From: Takakia lepidozioides
Lineage: Eukaryota > Streptophyta > Takakiopsida > Takakiales > Takakiaceae
Assembly (NCBI GenBank): GCA_030704615.1
Contig: CM060733.1
Coordinates: 25,666,001 to 25,730,000 of the forward strand
Direction of reading: 5' to 3'
DNA: 64,000 bases
Below the pieces are notes generated by a model, which saw only the letters and a program-made list of their open reading frames with translations, did not search any database and was not told the origin of the DNA. The position numbers and the translations under genes were made by a program. Positions within the stretch are counted from its first letter, which is position 1; each line of letters starts with the position of its first letter. Positions 22,920 to 33,116 of this stretch are shown here, piece after piece.

Positions 22920-25900
22920 CTATCTTTCTTTTTTTTCGCAAACAGGGGGCCGGGGCGGCCGGGCCTGGGGACTTTATTAAAAAAGGTAGAAAGCAGAACA
23001 GAGGGAGGAAAAAATAACCTCCAAGAAGGCCGTAAAAGCGTATGGCAAGGGGAACACCCTGCACTATTAGGGAGGGGGGAAAAAAGTAGGAGCCTAAAAA
23101 ACGAAGAGGATATGGGAAACTAAGTCCCTGAGGATGAGAAGCGGGGAAGAAAGAGCCTGTGAGTGGCTCTCCAGAGATCTGTCTACCAAATCTAGGGAGA
23201 GACATGGAGGTGGTTCTAAACAAACCAACACATATTTAGAAGCACCCTATGAAAAAGGATCAGTTTCCAAAATCTGCACTTTAAACTTGGAGGCTGGCAT
23301 CTTGTTATGGTTCCAATTAATGCCAGGGGCGTCTGATTCAGTTGGTGACTTGCCAATGCTGAGGGAGGTTGTCATTCCAAGAGACTCGAGATTCAGAGAT
23401 CCTGGAGCAGAGACGTAGGTCACATTTAGCCCAGGTGAGGTCGAAGTCCGAGAGGAGTTGTTGGCGCTTCCCTTCACTGGCCCTGCAGAAAGCTGCTTGC
23501 AAAGACACCCACGCCTTGCGCCCCTCATCATTAGATCCGCAAAACAATTTAAACAGAATAAGTCTGATGTTGGGGCGCTTTCCCTTAAAAATCATGCTAC
23601 ATCTAGCTTTCCATATTGACCAAAGATTGTGAGCTCTAAGGCAAGCCCATATTGGACAACTCGACCACGCAGCTCCATTGTGCAGGTTGAGCAATAGAAG
23701 GGAATCAGACAAAGTTGGGAGTGGGTTCCAGTTAGCATAAAAGGAAGCCACGATGCCAAGTTCTGGCGGACAGATGATAATGTATCAAACAGTGCTCTAT
23801 GGACTCCCTAACACCACAATTGCATAAAGTGCAGGATGGGTCTTGGTCCTATTCAGAGAAGGAATTTGCAACAAGAGGAATGTGGTTGGCCATCTTCCAT
23901 AGGAAAGCGCTAATCTTCGCTGAACGCTGTTTTGCCCAAATCTCTTACCAGACTCTGTTCCATCCTTGGGTCTGCAAGGTCAAATTCCAGTTGGAGTTCA
24001 CAGTATAGCCTAGGAGAGGGGTCTTCTTGTAGTCCATCCAAGTCCATTCAGCTGGGTCAAATTGCAATCTGCTCAAGGGAAAGCGAAGGAACCAGACCAT
24101 GGGTGTTCTCTTAGCCCAGCAGAACTCAGCCCCAAGTGGAGGCATGGGGTCTGGGCTACCTGTTATGGCTTCAAACACTCTAATTCTCTAAGCTTGGTCA
24201 ATATGGTGCATTTGACCTTCCATTTTGTACGAGAGCAGCCCTTCCTAGTCTGCTGCGAAGAGTAGACCTTGCCAGTGCGAGGTCGAGGACTCTATGGCCA
24301 GCAGAGCCGAGTAATTGTCTCCTTCTGAGGTCCTAAACCAGCAGGGAGGTTGCCCGGGGTACATCCTCCACCGAGTAACAGAGGCAGCACATATGTGGTT
24401 CCCTGCTTGATATGATCCCACCCATGCCTTATGGAAGAATTGGAAATTATAGACTAGGAGAGCACGGGGGTGCTGAGGAACTCACCATTCTCCCATATGT
24501 TGGCTACAAGTGAAAGACCTTTAGACTCCCACGTGGCCCATTTTCTTGTGCAGGTTGGCCAGAGGGGTGTTGTCGAGATTGATATTCCCGAACAGTGGCT
24601 GGCGGATAGCCTCCTCAAAGCAGGAAGCCCTTCTCTGGGACAAATGCGGCCTAATTCCCTTCCATGTCGCCCAAATGGATTTCCAAGCGTCACTACCTTC
24701 GCATCTCGTTTTGCCAGAGCCATGAACAAGCCATCTCAAGGATGGGGCCCACAAGGTTGAGCTAAGCGGCATTGCATTCATCAAATGGGATCTGACCAGA
24801 CTGCATCAGGGACTCCTGCCATTTCGAAGAGCTCTGGGGACCCATTTAGCCAATAGAGCCAAAATTTGCAAGGAGGGGTCAAACAGTCCAAGACCAACTT
24901 CCTTTCTGGGTCTGCAGAGATGTGCCCAAGACACCAAAGCTCTTTTAGATGGTATCTGGGGGGTGGCACCCAGAGAAAATTCCTCATCATGGCTTTAATT
25001 TTGCTCACTAGCTTAGAGCCTGGGGACCAGACAGAAGCAGAAAACCATATGGAGGCCAGCAAGATCTGATTGAGGAGTACTAGAGCACACCTTGCCAGGG
25101 ACAGCATGGCCGAGCTCCAAAAAGCTAGCTTTAGACGGAGTTTCTGCAGGATAAGCTCAAATCTTTGTTCTTCTATAAGACCAATACAAATTTGAAAACC
25201 AAGAAGAGTGTGAGCCGAACCTGGCGCGAGCCAACGAAGGCCAATCTCTTGCCCCCATTGCATTGCCAGACAGCTCCGTGAGAAGCCCCACCAATTTGTT
25301 CCAGTTGACCTTCAGGCCAGAGGCTGAATAAAATAACTGCAGGGCCTCCCGTGCTCTGGAAATATTTGAGGGATCCTCATTGCTCAAAATGAGCGTGGTA
25401 TCATCCGCATACATAGGAATTTTGATAGGAGGCCCCTGCAACACCTTAAAGCCCCACTTGTCTAGAGCTAAGGTAGTGGCCTAAAGCATCAGCTGCAATA
25501 AGAAACAGGTAAGGAGACAGGGGGCAACCTTGTCTTACCGACCTTTGAAGAGCAAATGGTTTAGAGATGGCGCCATTGATGGTGACCTTGCTCGACACAG
25601 ATCTGCTCAAGAGCATCTTCACCCATCTAGAAAAGATCTCTGGCATAATTCTTTCCAGCACTTTATGCAGGAAGATCCAATCAATATTATCAAAAGCTTT
25701 TTCGAAATCTAACATGAGAATAGCCAGGGGCTGCTCCGAGCGTTGGCTTCATGCATGACTTCATTGATTAAAAGAAGATTGTCAAGGATCATCCTGCCTT
25801 TGAGGAATCCTGTTTGCTCCGGTCTAATTGTCCTGGAGAGAACAGGATGCAGTCTCAACGCCATAGCTTTGGCTATGATTTTGCATGTGGTATTAAGGAG

Positions 25901-26025
25901 CGTAATCAGACGGTACTTAGATATCATGCTTATGTCCCCTTTCTTATGGATTAGCGTGATGAGCCCCACAGAAATTTGAGATGGCATTATGCGCCCTTTA
26001 AGCAAAATATCTTTGGCCAGTGCCT
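22920..26025 (-). mobile_element. L1-like LINE remnant (RT to 3' end), 5'-truncated
   Basis: Reading from 26,005 down, the minus strand encodes an L1-type reverse transcriptase in pieces. VGLITLIHKKGDISMISKYR and EQTGFLKGRMILDNLLLINE are followed by LDFEKAFDNIDW, then RQGCPLSPYLFLIAADAL, then a catalytic box IPMYADDTTLIL near 25,420. The zinc-finger-like RT C-terminus follows with many stops (24,784-23,338, including WSIWKARCSMIFKGKRP). The 3' end near 22,930 carries a G/C-rich stretch followed on the minus strand by GCGAAAAAAAAGAAAG, a plausible poly(A)-like tail. No endonuclease is present, so the copy is 5'-truncated. It belongs to a different LINE lineage from the one at 35.8 kb. Confidence 0.8.
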
Positions 26026-26092
26026 AGCAAGCTCGAGGGATGCTTCCATGTGAGAGTGGGAGCGTGAGCGGGTGAGCGCAGTCATGCTCACG

Positions 26093-26173
26093 CCACGTCA
26101 ACAATTATTGTGACGTTGGCTCACGGGTCTGATGCCACGTCAGCAAACCTTGCCACCTGGTGTCAGCCACGTC
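26093..26173. other. Cluster of four TGACGT/ACGTCA motifs
   Basis: CCACGTCA at 26,093, TGACGTTGG at 26,111, GCCACGTCA at 26,134 and again at 26,165 form a dense cluster. The first two make an imperfect palindrome around AATTATT. Such motifs are bZIP (TGA/as-1 type) sites in plant promoters, but no gene start lies nearby, so function is unproven. Confidence 0.3.
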
Positions 26174-26413
26174 ATTTCCATAGGCATGGACCTATAACCG
26201 TGGACCGAATAGGTAGAAGGGTGCCTATAGCCGCAGACTTACGCATTCGGCACATAGGGAACCATATGTGGGCGACGAGGCGAAGTGCAGAAGAGAGCTT
26301 ATAGTGGATGTTGCTGAACGATTGTGTTTGCAGAGACCGAATATAGAAGAATGGTTGTGGATGAATTAATGAGGATGAGGGAGAGTCAGCACGCTCCGAA
26401 TATGGATGAAAAG

Positions 26414-26472
26414 TTGTGGATGAATGTGGATGAATGTGGATGAATGTGGACGTATGAGAGTGGATGAATGTT
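26414..26472. repeat. Short tandem repeat GTGGATGAAT (about 5 units)
   Basis: A 10-bp unit, GTGGATGAAT, is repeated with minor changes (GTGGACGTAT, GTGGATGAAT). A further partial unit (TATGGATGAA) precedes the array at about 26,401. Confidence 0.75.
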
Positions 26473-26479
26473 GAATGAG

Positions 26480-27110
26480 GATGTCATTCTAACATTTATC
26501 TGAACCAAGCACAACAATCAATGTCGTTTATACAAACATCACAAATTGGAGAAAATCCCTCATGAATTACACGATAAGATTTAATCCATGATGTCTACCA
26601 TTTGGGGAAAAACACTATTTTAATTAATTCTGGACTTTTGTTTGGTCCAAAAATAATATAAAAAATATGAATAAACAAAATTTATTATTGAAATAAAGCG
26701 ATATATATGATTGTTTGGTTATTTTATGCACAATATAACCATGAACAATAATCCTCCAAACATTTTTTGGAGACAATATAAGTATGTATTGTGGTTTTAG
26801 AAGAACATCCACTGTCAAGTTGACGTTCATGAAAAAAATCATGGGAAGATGCAATAAATTACACCATGATGTGAGGTCAGATATGTAAAACTTTTTGCAT
26901 AAAATGGTTGTCATATGAGATGACATACAAAACCAAACATAGAACAATCATGGCATGTGATGAAGAAGATGACATGAAAGAATGAGTCCGCATACATTGA
27001 GGATAAACATTCATATTTTATTAGTGATTGCAACTTTGGTATTCTAGTTAGACATAATGTAACGTCAACTGTACATCCGTTGGACTTAATGTTATCCAGT
27101 GGCTCGAAGC
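26480..27110. other. AT-rich intergenic stretch
   Basis: A/T-rich sequence in which short frames on the minus strand are dominated by Phe, Ile and Tyr, as expected by chance. No feature recognised. Confidence 0.45.
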
Positions 27111-27114
27111 CATA

Positions 27115-27405
27115 CAACGGCTTACATTAACCCATTAATATTACATAGCCTCCTCCCAAACGGCTCGCAGTCAAGGCATGTGTTCGAAGACGCCTCCGGT
27201 TACCACAACCACTTGCAACGTTCTCCGCATCAGAGGAAACGGAAATACTTTCGGAGAACTCGAACCTAGTAGTAACATTATCATCCGAAATGTTACTTGG
27301 AACTCTACTTGTTGAATCTCTTGATGCCCTTGAAGCCTGCCGGGAAGCCCGCCATTCTTGCCAATCACGAAGCTCTTCTTCTTCTTTTCGAATTCGGTCC
27401 TTGAA
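27115..27405 (-). pseudogene. Coding-like exon remnant, family unknown
   Basis: The minus strand holds an ATG-less open frame of about 95 codons, TFKDRIRKEEEELRDWQEWR then ASRQASRASRDSTSR, ending in a stop near 27,127. The Glu/Arg-rich start, tryptophan pair and Ser/Arg tail look like protein rather than noise. A candidate splice acceptor (TTGCCCAG) precedes it at about 27,415. The composition resembles the basic tails of some transposase-associated or Myb/SANT-like plant proteins, but I cannot assign it. Confidence 0.3.
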
Positions 27406-27549
27406 TGTGACTGGGCAATGTTAGAGGGCTGTCTGGGACTTAGACATTTTTATGGGCTTTGTGGGGTACCCTTAATTTTTGCGCAGACTTACAGATGGTA
27501 GACTTAGACCAATAGAGGCTTTAAGGGTAACAGACACAGGCTTTAGGGG

Positions 27550-27709
27550 TGGTAGACAGTCGTACACAGCCTATCATAGTCTATCATAACCATACACAGC
27601 CCGACACAGTCTTACACAGTCTGTCACAGTCAATCACAGCCTGTCACAGTTAGTCACAGTCTATCACAACTCGACACAGCCCGATACAGCTTGGCACAGC
27701 CCGTCACAG
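27550..27709. repeat. Decameric minisatellite, about 16 units, consensus YCNRTCACAG
   Basis: From about 27,550 the sequence is an uninterrupted series of exact 10-base units ending in ACAG or its variants, for example TCTGTCACAG, CCTGTCACAG, TTAGTCACAG, CCCGATACAG and CCCGTCACAG. The last four bases are strongly conserved and the first four vary. Unit length never drifts. The unit is not a multiple of three, so it is unlikely to be coding. It ends at GCGTACG, 76 bases before the stop of the orphan frame that follows. Confidence 0.9.
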
Positions 27710-27784
27710 CGTACGTAGGGAACGGTTATGATTGGCAGGGAACGACATCTGCAGAGGGAACGTACTTATTTCTTGAGATGACAG

Positions 27785-28681
27785 TTAGTTAGTTAGGCGG
27801 TCAGAACAGTTTGCGGGTAGATTAGGCAGAGTAGCTGCTTGGAGGGGACTTTTCTCCGGGGAGCACTTCTGGATCATGGGCAGAGGAGATCTGGCGGAGA
27901 ACAGGAACTGGAGCAATGATGAAGAGTACAGGGATGGAGGGGACACAATCTGTTGCTGTTTGATGAATGTAAGCTGTAGAGCTGGACTGTAGATCAATAA
28001 CCATAACTCTCTTCTGTAGTATCTCTCGTATATGCCTGGATTTCTTTCAAGCTTCAATACACCCTTGGCTATACTAGAGGTCTCTGTTACCATATAACCA
28101 TATGGCAAGCACGTTTGAAAAGCTGTTCTTGGTGTCAGTTTGATCCACATGATATCTTTAGGAATCCAATTCTTTACCAGTACCAACTCTTCATGTATAT
28201 GAGTGTAAACATTCACTTTCCGTTCCTCCCAGCCTTCAAACTCCACTCGTTTAATGGATAGCAACGCTATCACATAAACCAGTGTTGGTAACCAACTTGC
28301 TCTCCCTCTACAGGCCACTTGATAAATCTTTATCACTCTTTTCTCCAGACCCCACTCAGGATCTGCATCATGCACTCTCTTAAGAATGTTTTCTTTGCAA
28401 CCGTCTGGCAATTCCAAGAATCTCTGAAAGAATTGCTTGGACAACCTTTCTCTCTCAGTTTCACAGGGAATTTGATTCACATCAAATTCTTTAATTCTCC
28501 AACCACCATGATCCCACCAGATGCCTGTCACATCTGGTTGTTCTTGACCCAGTTCCCCAGTATGGTCGCCAAATGTCGAGCGGCTTTTACTCATCCATCC
28601 CTTTGCTATCCGAGGTGAGAACTCCAAGATAGAAGAGTTGGATATCTCTAAGCACTCAGCCCACTCAGAACAATCAGTCAT
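27785..28681 (-). CDS. Orphan 298-codon frame, function unknown
   Basis: A single open frame from ATG (28,681) to TAG/TAA near 27,785. It is rich in Trp, Glu and Arg in its N-terminal two thirds (GIWWDHGGWRIKEFDVNQ, ERERLSKQFFQRFLELPDG, WIPKDIMWIKLTPRTAFQ), which is unlike random sequence. A hydrophobic patch (LPTLVYVIALLSIKR) sits near residue 135. The C-terminal 60 residues are Ser/Pro/Leu-rich and less protein-like. I do not recognise a family. It may be a fragment of a transposon protein or of a lineage-specific gene. No TATA box or intron signal was identified. Confidence 0.35.
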   Translation of the reverse strand: MTDCSEWAECLEISNSSILEFSPRIAKGWMSKSRSTFGDHTGELGQEQPDVTGIWWDHGGWRIKEFDVNQIPCETERERLSKQFFQRFLELPDGCKENILKRVHDADPEWGLEKRVIKIYQVACRGRASWLPTLVYVIALLSIKRVEFEGWEERKVNVYTHIHEELVLVKNWIPKDIMWIKLTPRTAFQTCLPYGYMVTETSSIAKGVLKLERNPGIYERYYRRELWLLIYSPALQLTFIKQQQIVSPPSLYSSSLLQFLFSARSPLPMIQKCSPEKSPLQAATLPNLPANCSDRLTN

Positions 28682-28894
28682 GACCTACAGCTAATGTATC
28701 ATGGTTGTGCTTTCTGTTTGTATTTCTTCCTGCTTTCATGTTGACAAATTACCTTGTTGTGTATACTTAAGCATCAGATTGCTTCAGTAATCTTTCAGGT
28801 TCCATTCACTCATCCATTCATTCCACAGCTTCACTCAAGTCTCTCTACACAGTGGGATTGTATCGAATAGGTGTCAGATTAAGATTTGTCATGT
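28682..28894. other. Intergenic, no feature recognised
   Basis: Upstream flank of the orphan frame; no repeat or coding signal. Confidence 0.35.
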
Positions 28895-29075
28895 ATCAGG
28901 CCGAAGCCCAAGAAGTTGGCGCCAAAACTTGTGCCATGTAGGTGCCATGTAGGCAAATGACCCACTTGGGCTCAGGCGGTAGTGTAAAGCCGTTGGACCC
29001 AATTTTCAGGCCTCCGCCAATGGGAATGCTCCATTCTCACTTGGTCTTGGGCTTGGGCCCTAGTGTAAAGCTTGA
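28895..29075. mobile_element. Relative of the Tourist-like TIR element, ends unclear
   Basis: AGCCCAAGAAGTTGGCGCCAAA near 28,906 and CTTGGGCTTGGGCCCTAGTG near 29,047-29,066 match stretches of the elements at 12,294 and 42,886. GTAGTGTAAAGC occurs twice (near 28,978 and 29,062), so this may be two nested or rearranged copies. Neither end has a clean TIR with a TAA target. Confidence 0.45.
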
Positions 29076-29209
29076 TTTCAGAGGTAAGGCGAAGCTGGCC
29101 AGTGCATGTATGATTGTGTCTAAATAAACATGATCCACATGGACTCGCCTTCTACATTGAATGGACGTAGCAAGTCGATTCAAATGTAGCTGTGCCCTGG
29201 CCCCTTTCT

Positions 29210-29484
29210 CTTAATTGTCCCATCCCAGCTGCCAGCAGCATATAGGTATTGTTAGCAACATATTAAGTTGCTACATCGTGTGGTTCCGACTTGAGAATAT
29301 ACATTGCAACGAGTTCCACTACCTCCAAATCACCATTGAGTCTGCACGTCTGCACGCACCAGGAAAGGATCCCCACACACATGCAGCTGGTTTGATTGGC
29401 ATTTTGCTAGTGAAGTCTTTTGTCTCAACCAATCGCCCTGCATAGCCAAAAAGGTGTACCATGCAGGCAAAATGCCAATCCTCC
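29210..29484 (-). pseudogene. Tandem duplicate of the 3' end of the adjacent PPR gene
   Basis: This stretch repeats, with many differences, the segment 29,485-29,740 that encodes the end of the PPR gene. It reads FACMVHLFGYAGRLVETKDF and TSKMPIKPAACVWGSFPGA, against FACMVDLFGRAGQLVEAEDF and ISKMPIKPDASVWGSFLGA in the gene. It also repeats the E-motif stretch NLYAAAGRW. It lacks a start and cannot be expressed on its own. The duplication unit is about 270 bp. Confidence 0.8.
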
Positions 29485-29540
29485 ATCTCTCTTGATTGTC
29501 CCACCTGCCAGCTGCAGCGTATAGGTTTGTTAGCAGCACA

Positions 29541-31586
29541 TTAAGTTGCTATGTGCTGTGAATCCAGCTCGAGAATATACATTGCAGCACGTTCCGCTAG
29601 CGCCAAATCACCATGAAGTCTGCATGCACCAAGAAAGGATCCCCACACTGAAGCGTCTGGTTTGATTGGCATTTTGCTAATGAAGTCTTCTGCCTCAACC
29701 AATTGCCCTGCACGGCCGAAAAGGTCTACCATGCAGGCAAAATGCTCCAATGTAGGTGAGATGCCATTATCTCGAGATATGGACTGAAAGTAGTAATGGC
29801 CTTCATCCAATAGTCCCACATGACTGCAAGCAGATAGAACAGATACAAAGGTGACACTGTCTGGCTTCAAGCCCACCTGTTGCATTTGTTCAAATGATTT
29901 CAGGGCCTCCCGACCATACCCATGCTGAGCATATGCAGCAATCATTGCACTCCATGATACCACATTTCGTTGAGCCATGTTGTCAAACACTTCCCCTGCA
30001 TTCTTTACGCTCCCACATTTGGCATACATGTTAATAAGGGCATTGTCCAAATTAACATATGATGCCATTCCAGCTTTCATGATGTGAGCATGGACCTCTT
30101 TCCCTTTGTCCAAGGCTCCTAGGCTTGCACAGGCATTGAGAACGCAAATGAAAGTGACCATGTCAGGCATCACCCCTTCCCATTGCATGCAATTATAGAT
30201 TTCAAAAGCCTCCCTACTGCACCCATTCTGAGCATATCCTGCAATCATCACACTCCATGAGACCACATTTCGTTTAGCCATACCATCGAACACCTGACGT
30301 GCATCCTTCATGCTCCCACATTTAGCATACATGTCAACAAGGGCATTCTCTAGAATGATATGTGGTGCAATGCCAACTTTCACGATGTCAGCATGGGCCT
30401 CTTTCCCCTTTTCCAGGGCTCCTAGGTTGGCACATGCATTGAGAACGGAAATGAATGTGATCCTGTCAGGTGTCAACCCTTCCTTTTGCATTTGCTCATA
30501 AATCTTGAAAGCCTCCCTGCCACAACCATTCTGAGAATATCCCGTGATCATTGCGTTCCATGAGACTACATCTCGTTTAACCATATTGTTGAACACTTGA
30601 CGTGCATCCGTTATGCTCCCACATTCAGCGTACATGCTAACAAGGCTATTCTCCAAATTAATATATGATGCAATTCCAGCTTTCTTTATGTCAGTGTGGA
30701 CCTCCTTGCCCTTTTCCAGGGCGCCGAGGCTGGCACATGCGTTGAGCACGGAAATGAATGTGACCCTGTTGGGCATCAACCCCTCCCGTTGCATTTGTTC
30801 ATAAATATTGAAAGCCTCCTTGCCACACCCATGCCGAACATATCCTGCGATCATTGCACTCCACGAGATGACATCTCGTTTAGCCATATTTTCAAACACT
30901 TGCTGCGCATCCTTCATGCTCCCACATTTGGCATACATGCCAGCAAGTGCAGTATCCAGAATCATATCTGGCACAATTCCACTCTTGACGATATCGGTAT
31001 GGACTTCTTTCCCCTTTTCAAGTGCTCCCAGGCTGGCACACGCATTGAGAATGCAAATGAATGTAACCCTGTTGGGTGTAAAACCTTCCTGTTGCATTTG
31101 CTCATAGAGATGAAGAGCCTCACAACCACACCCATGCTTGGTATACCCTGCGATCATAATAGCCCATGTAAATAAATCTCGCGCCGGCATTTTATCAAAT
31201 ACTTGGCGTGCATCCACCACACTCCCACACTTGGCATACATTTTGATGAGTGTATTGAAAACTATTACGTCTGGCTTAAATCCGTTTCGGATAATGTGGG
31301 CATGCACCTGTTTTCCCTCTGCTAGCCCATTTGTGTTCATGCATTCCTCCAAGACCGCAGCATATGTATTGGAATCCGGCTGAATGCCCTGTTGGTTCAA
31401 AATGTGCAGCACCTCTTTCAGTCGTCCTTCCTTACATAGTGTCCTTGCATCTCCACACCTGTCAGAAGAGATCTTCCTGACCCACTCTCTCAGTCCTGTC
31501 CCAAACGAAGTGGTGCTGGTGGGGTGGCTACTCCTGCTGGCAATCTGGTGTCCTACAAACAACCTTGTCTGAATAAACCCTGCCAT
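29541..31586 (-). CDS. PLS-class PPR protein, DYW end lost by a one-base insertion
   Basis: This is a 681-residue PPR protein, likely organellar and RNA-binding. The start MAGF is conserved in the paralog at 39,673, which supports this ATG. Residues 1-45 are Ser/Arg/Thr-rich and fit an organelle-targeting peptide. Repeating L (CILNACASLGALEKGKEVHT), S (ALAGMYAKCGSMKDAQQVF) and P (VISWSAMIAGYVRHGCGKEA) motifs fill the rest, about 17 in all. The L2/S2 end (HFACMVDLFGRAGQLVEAED) leads into E1, where the frame stops after LDSQHIAT. An extra A converts ACT-TAT-GTG into ACT-TAA; skipping it restores YVLLTNLYAAAGRWD of the E region. No DYW domain follows. It could still act as a PPR-E-type factor that borrows a deaminase in trans, or be a recent pseudogene. 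Confidence 0.75.
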   Translation of the reverse strand: MAGFIQTRLFVGHQIASRSSHPTSTTSFGTGLREWVRKISSDRCGDARTLCKEGRLKEVLHILNQQGIQPDSNTYAAVLEECMNTNGLAEGKQVHAHIIRNGFKPDVIVFNTLIKMYAKCGSVVDARQVFDKMPARDLFTWAIMIAGYTKHGCGCEALHLYEQMQQEGFTPNRVTFICILNACASLGALEKGKEVHTDIVKSGIVPDMILDTALAGMYAKCGSMKDAQQVFENMAKRDVISWSAMIAGYVRHGCGKEAFNIYEQMQREGLMPNRVTFISVLNACASLGALEKGKEVHTDIKKAGIASYINLENSLVSMYAECGSITDARQVFNNMVKRDVVSWNAMITGYSQNGCGREAFKIYEQMQKEGLTPDRITFISVLNACANLGALEKGKEAHADIVKVGIAPHIILENALVDMYAKCGSMKDARQVFDGMAKRNVVSWSVMIAGYAQNGCSREAFEIYNCMQWEGVMPDMVTFICVLNACASLGALDKGKEVHAHIMKAGMASYVNLDNALINMYAKCGSVKNAGEVFDNMAQRNVVSWSAMIAAYAQHGYGREALKSFEQMQQVGLKPDSVTFVSVLSACSHVGLLDEGHYYFQSISRDNGISPTLEHFACMVDLFGRAGQLVEAEDFISKMPIKPDASVWGSFLGACRLHGDLALAERAAMYILELDSQHIAT

Positions 31587-31739
31587 CCTGAATGACTAAA
31601 CACTCCTAGTTTTGCTTTACTCTCAAACCCACATAATATATCGCTTCCTAATACCTCTTAATTACAACAACTTTCTTGGTCTTATAAAGTATGCAAATCT
31701 TCTTGAAACATCAAACCAGTACCTCTTGTATTCTCTGTC

Positions 31740-31985
31740 TGGAGCTCAAAGCACCATATTCAGCTGGAACTTGTACCATGGCAACCAATTCCGCTTTCAC
31801 CCACGGAGGTTTTGACAAACTCTCAATCCAAAGGACCTCCTTTGTATCCCTGAAGTCTGCTGATCTTGGACTTTTCTGCGGAAACCATGCCAGTGCAGCT
31901 GAGCAGCCATAGCTCTAACTACAGCCTCATCCAGCCAACCTGAGCTCCACAAGCAACACTTGGCACAGCAGGGCACAACTTTAAT
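31740..31985 (-). other. Leader module upstream of the PPR gene
   Basis: The minus strand carries an open frame reading WFPQKSPRSADFRDTKEVLW, then IESLSKPPWVKAELVAMVQ. It matches the leader module at 34,960 and 39,270 and, more distantly, those fused to the PPR frames at 58 kb and 64 kb. The module ends about 240 bases upstream of the PPR ATG at 31,586. A possible donor (ACAAG|GT-like: TACAAGTTCC) follows. It may be a separate upstream exon or an expressed upstream frame. Confidence 0.6.
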
Positions 31986-31989
31986 CAAC

Positions 31990-32855
31990 CCATGTCATGC
32001 TTTTTCACTGTCAATGGTATGATGGATTTACAACCTGATCCAGCAATAAGGACGACAGTGACAGGTAGGACAGAAAATGATCTTCACTGTCACTAATAGA
32101 GCCGCTGAAACAAAAGCACATGATGATACCAGTTTTACTTGGAAAAAAAATCACGCCCTTTTCCGTCCTATGATCTGGTAATAATAGAGATAGCTTCACC
32201 TTATCGGACCCAATGTCCCACCCTTGCAAGGGATTTGACATGGACTCCAGCCAAAGCCGTTCTAGGCTTGTTGAATGGCCTGCATCCAAACTTCACTAAA
32301 ATAATCAGATCTTCACCGCTTGTAATTGTCTGAGTGTCGTGAGGCATGCTAGTGTAGGCTTCGACTGTGCAAGCCATAGACAACGTTTGCAGGGTACCCT
32401 GAATGAGCACTGTCCCGTATCCACCCCCCAGAGAGACTGGCAATTGCAACATCATAGCAAAATACGTCGTAAGTAGCCTGAACTTAAGGAGCGAGCTCAA
32501 AATTCTTGCACCTCTTGGAATTTGTGGCAGAAATGGATGGGCAATGCAAGATCTCTGTCATCCAAGACTGAGAGGACAACTGGTGGATATTTCTCAAAAC
32601 AGGGTATCCATTATGGGCTATGTTCTCAAGCAAGCGATGCAGATAACTCTACACACAAGGCATGGATACATATACCACTAGAGGCTTTACAGACTTCAGG
32701 CGACACTTAACGAGCTGTTGGAAGGACAAGGGATCGATTACAGTCGCATTCCTTTACAGCCATTGTAGGTCCATAATGTGCACTTCGACGAAAATGGACC
32801 TAGATTCTTTTGGGTTGGGTCAAGCACAATATGGAGCGAGGTACAATCTTTAAAG
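31990..32855. other. Weak coding signals, no family recognised
   Basis: A minus-strand frame 32,500-32,201 (GGYGTVLIQGTLQTLSMACT) has protein-like composition but no known relatives that I recognise. The remainder looks non-coding. Confidence 0.25.
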
Positions 32856-32859
32856 ACCC

Positions 32860-33116
32860 GAAAAATTGGCAAATGGTTCCAATTCTACACCTTCCTTCGG
32901 TTTCTCTGGAGGCTGGAGAGGCGACATATCCTTCACTTGCAAACTTCCCGGACCAGGCATTGCCAAGCTGAATACCCATTTCCGCTCCAGAGAATGACCT
33001 GCAAATCTGATGCACGATACGAGGCCTCCCGCCCATTCAACGTAATTTGAAGACAGGGACTTAGGTGGGAACTCTCCCAGAGCACGCAGGAGACGCCGGA
33101 GCTCGCTGCCATGCCT
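32860..33116 (-). pseudogene. Inverted, decayed copy of the exon at 33,561-33,807
   Basis: Nucleotide similarity to the plus-strand exon at 33,561 is clear over about 250 bases: both contain GGAGCGGAAATGGG and GAAACCGAAG-AAGG at matching spacing. Here frames shift, so the peptide is only readable in patches (ERKWVFSLAMPGPGS). It faces away from the plus-strand copy, with about 445 bases between. Confidence 0.6.

Noticed and set aside
22903-23223. 106-codon minus-strand frame at the L1-like 3' end
   Set aside because: It runs over the element's 3' tail and G/C-rich stretch and has no signature; not a gene.
27550-27709. CRISPR-like array
   Set aside because: Units are 10 bases with no spacers, and the context is eukaryotic.
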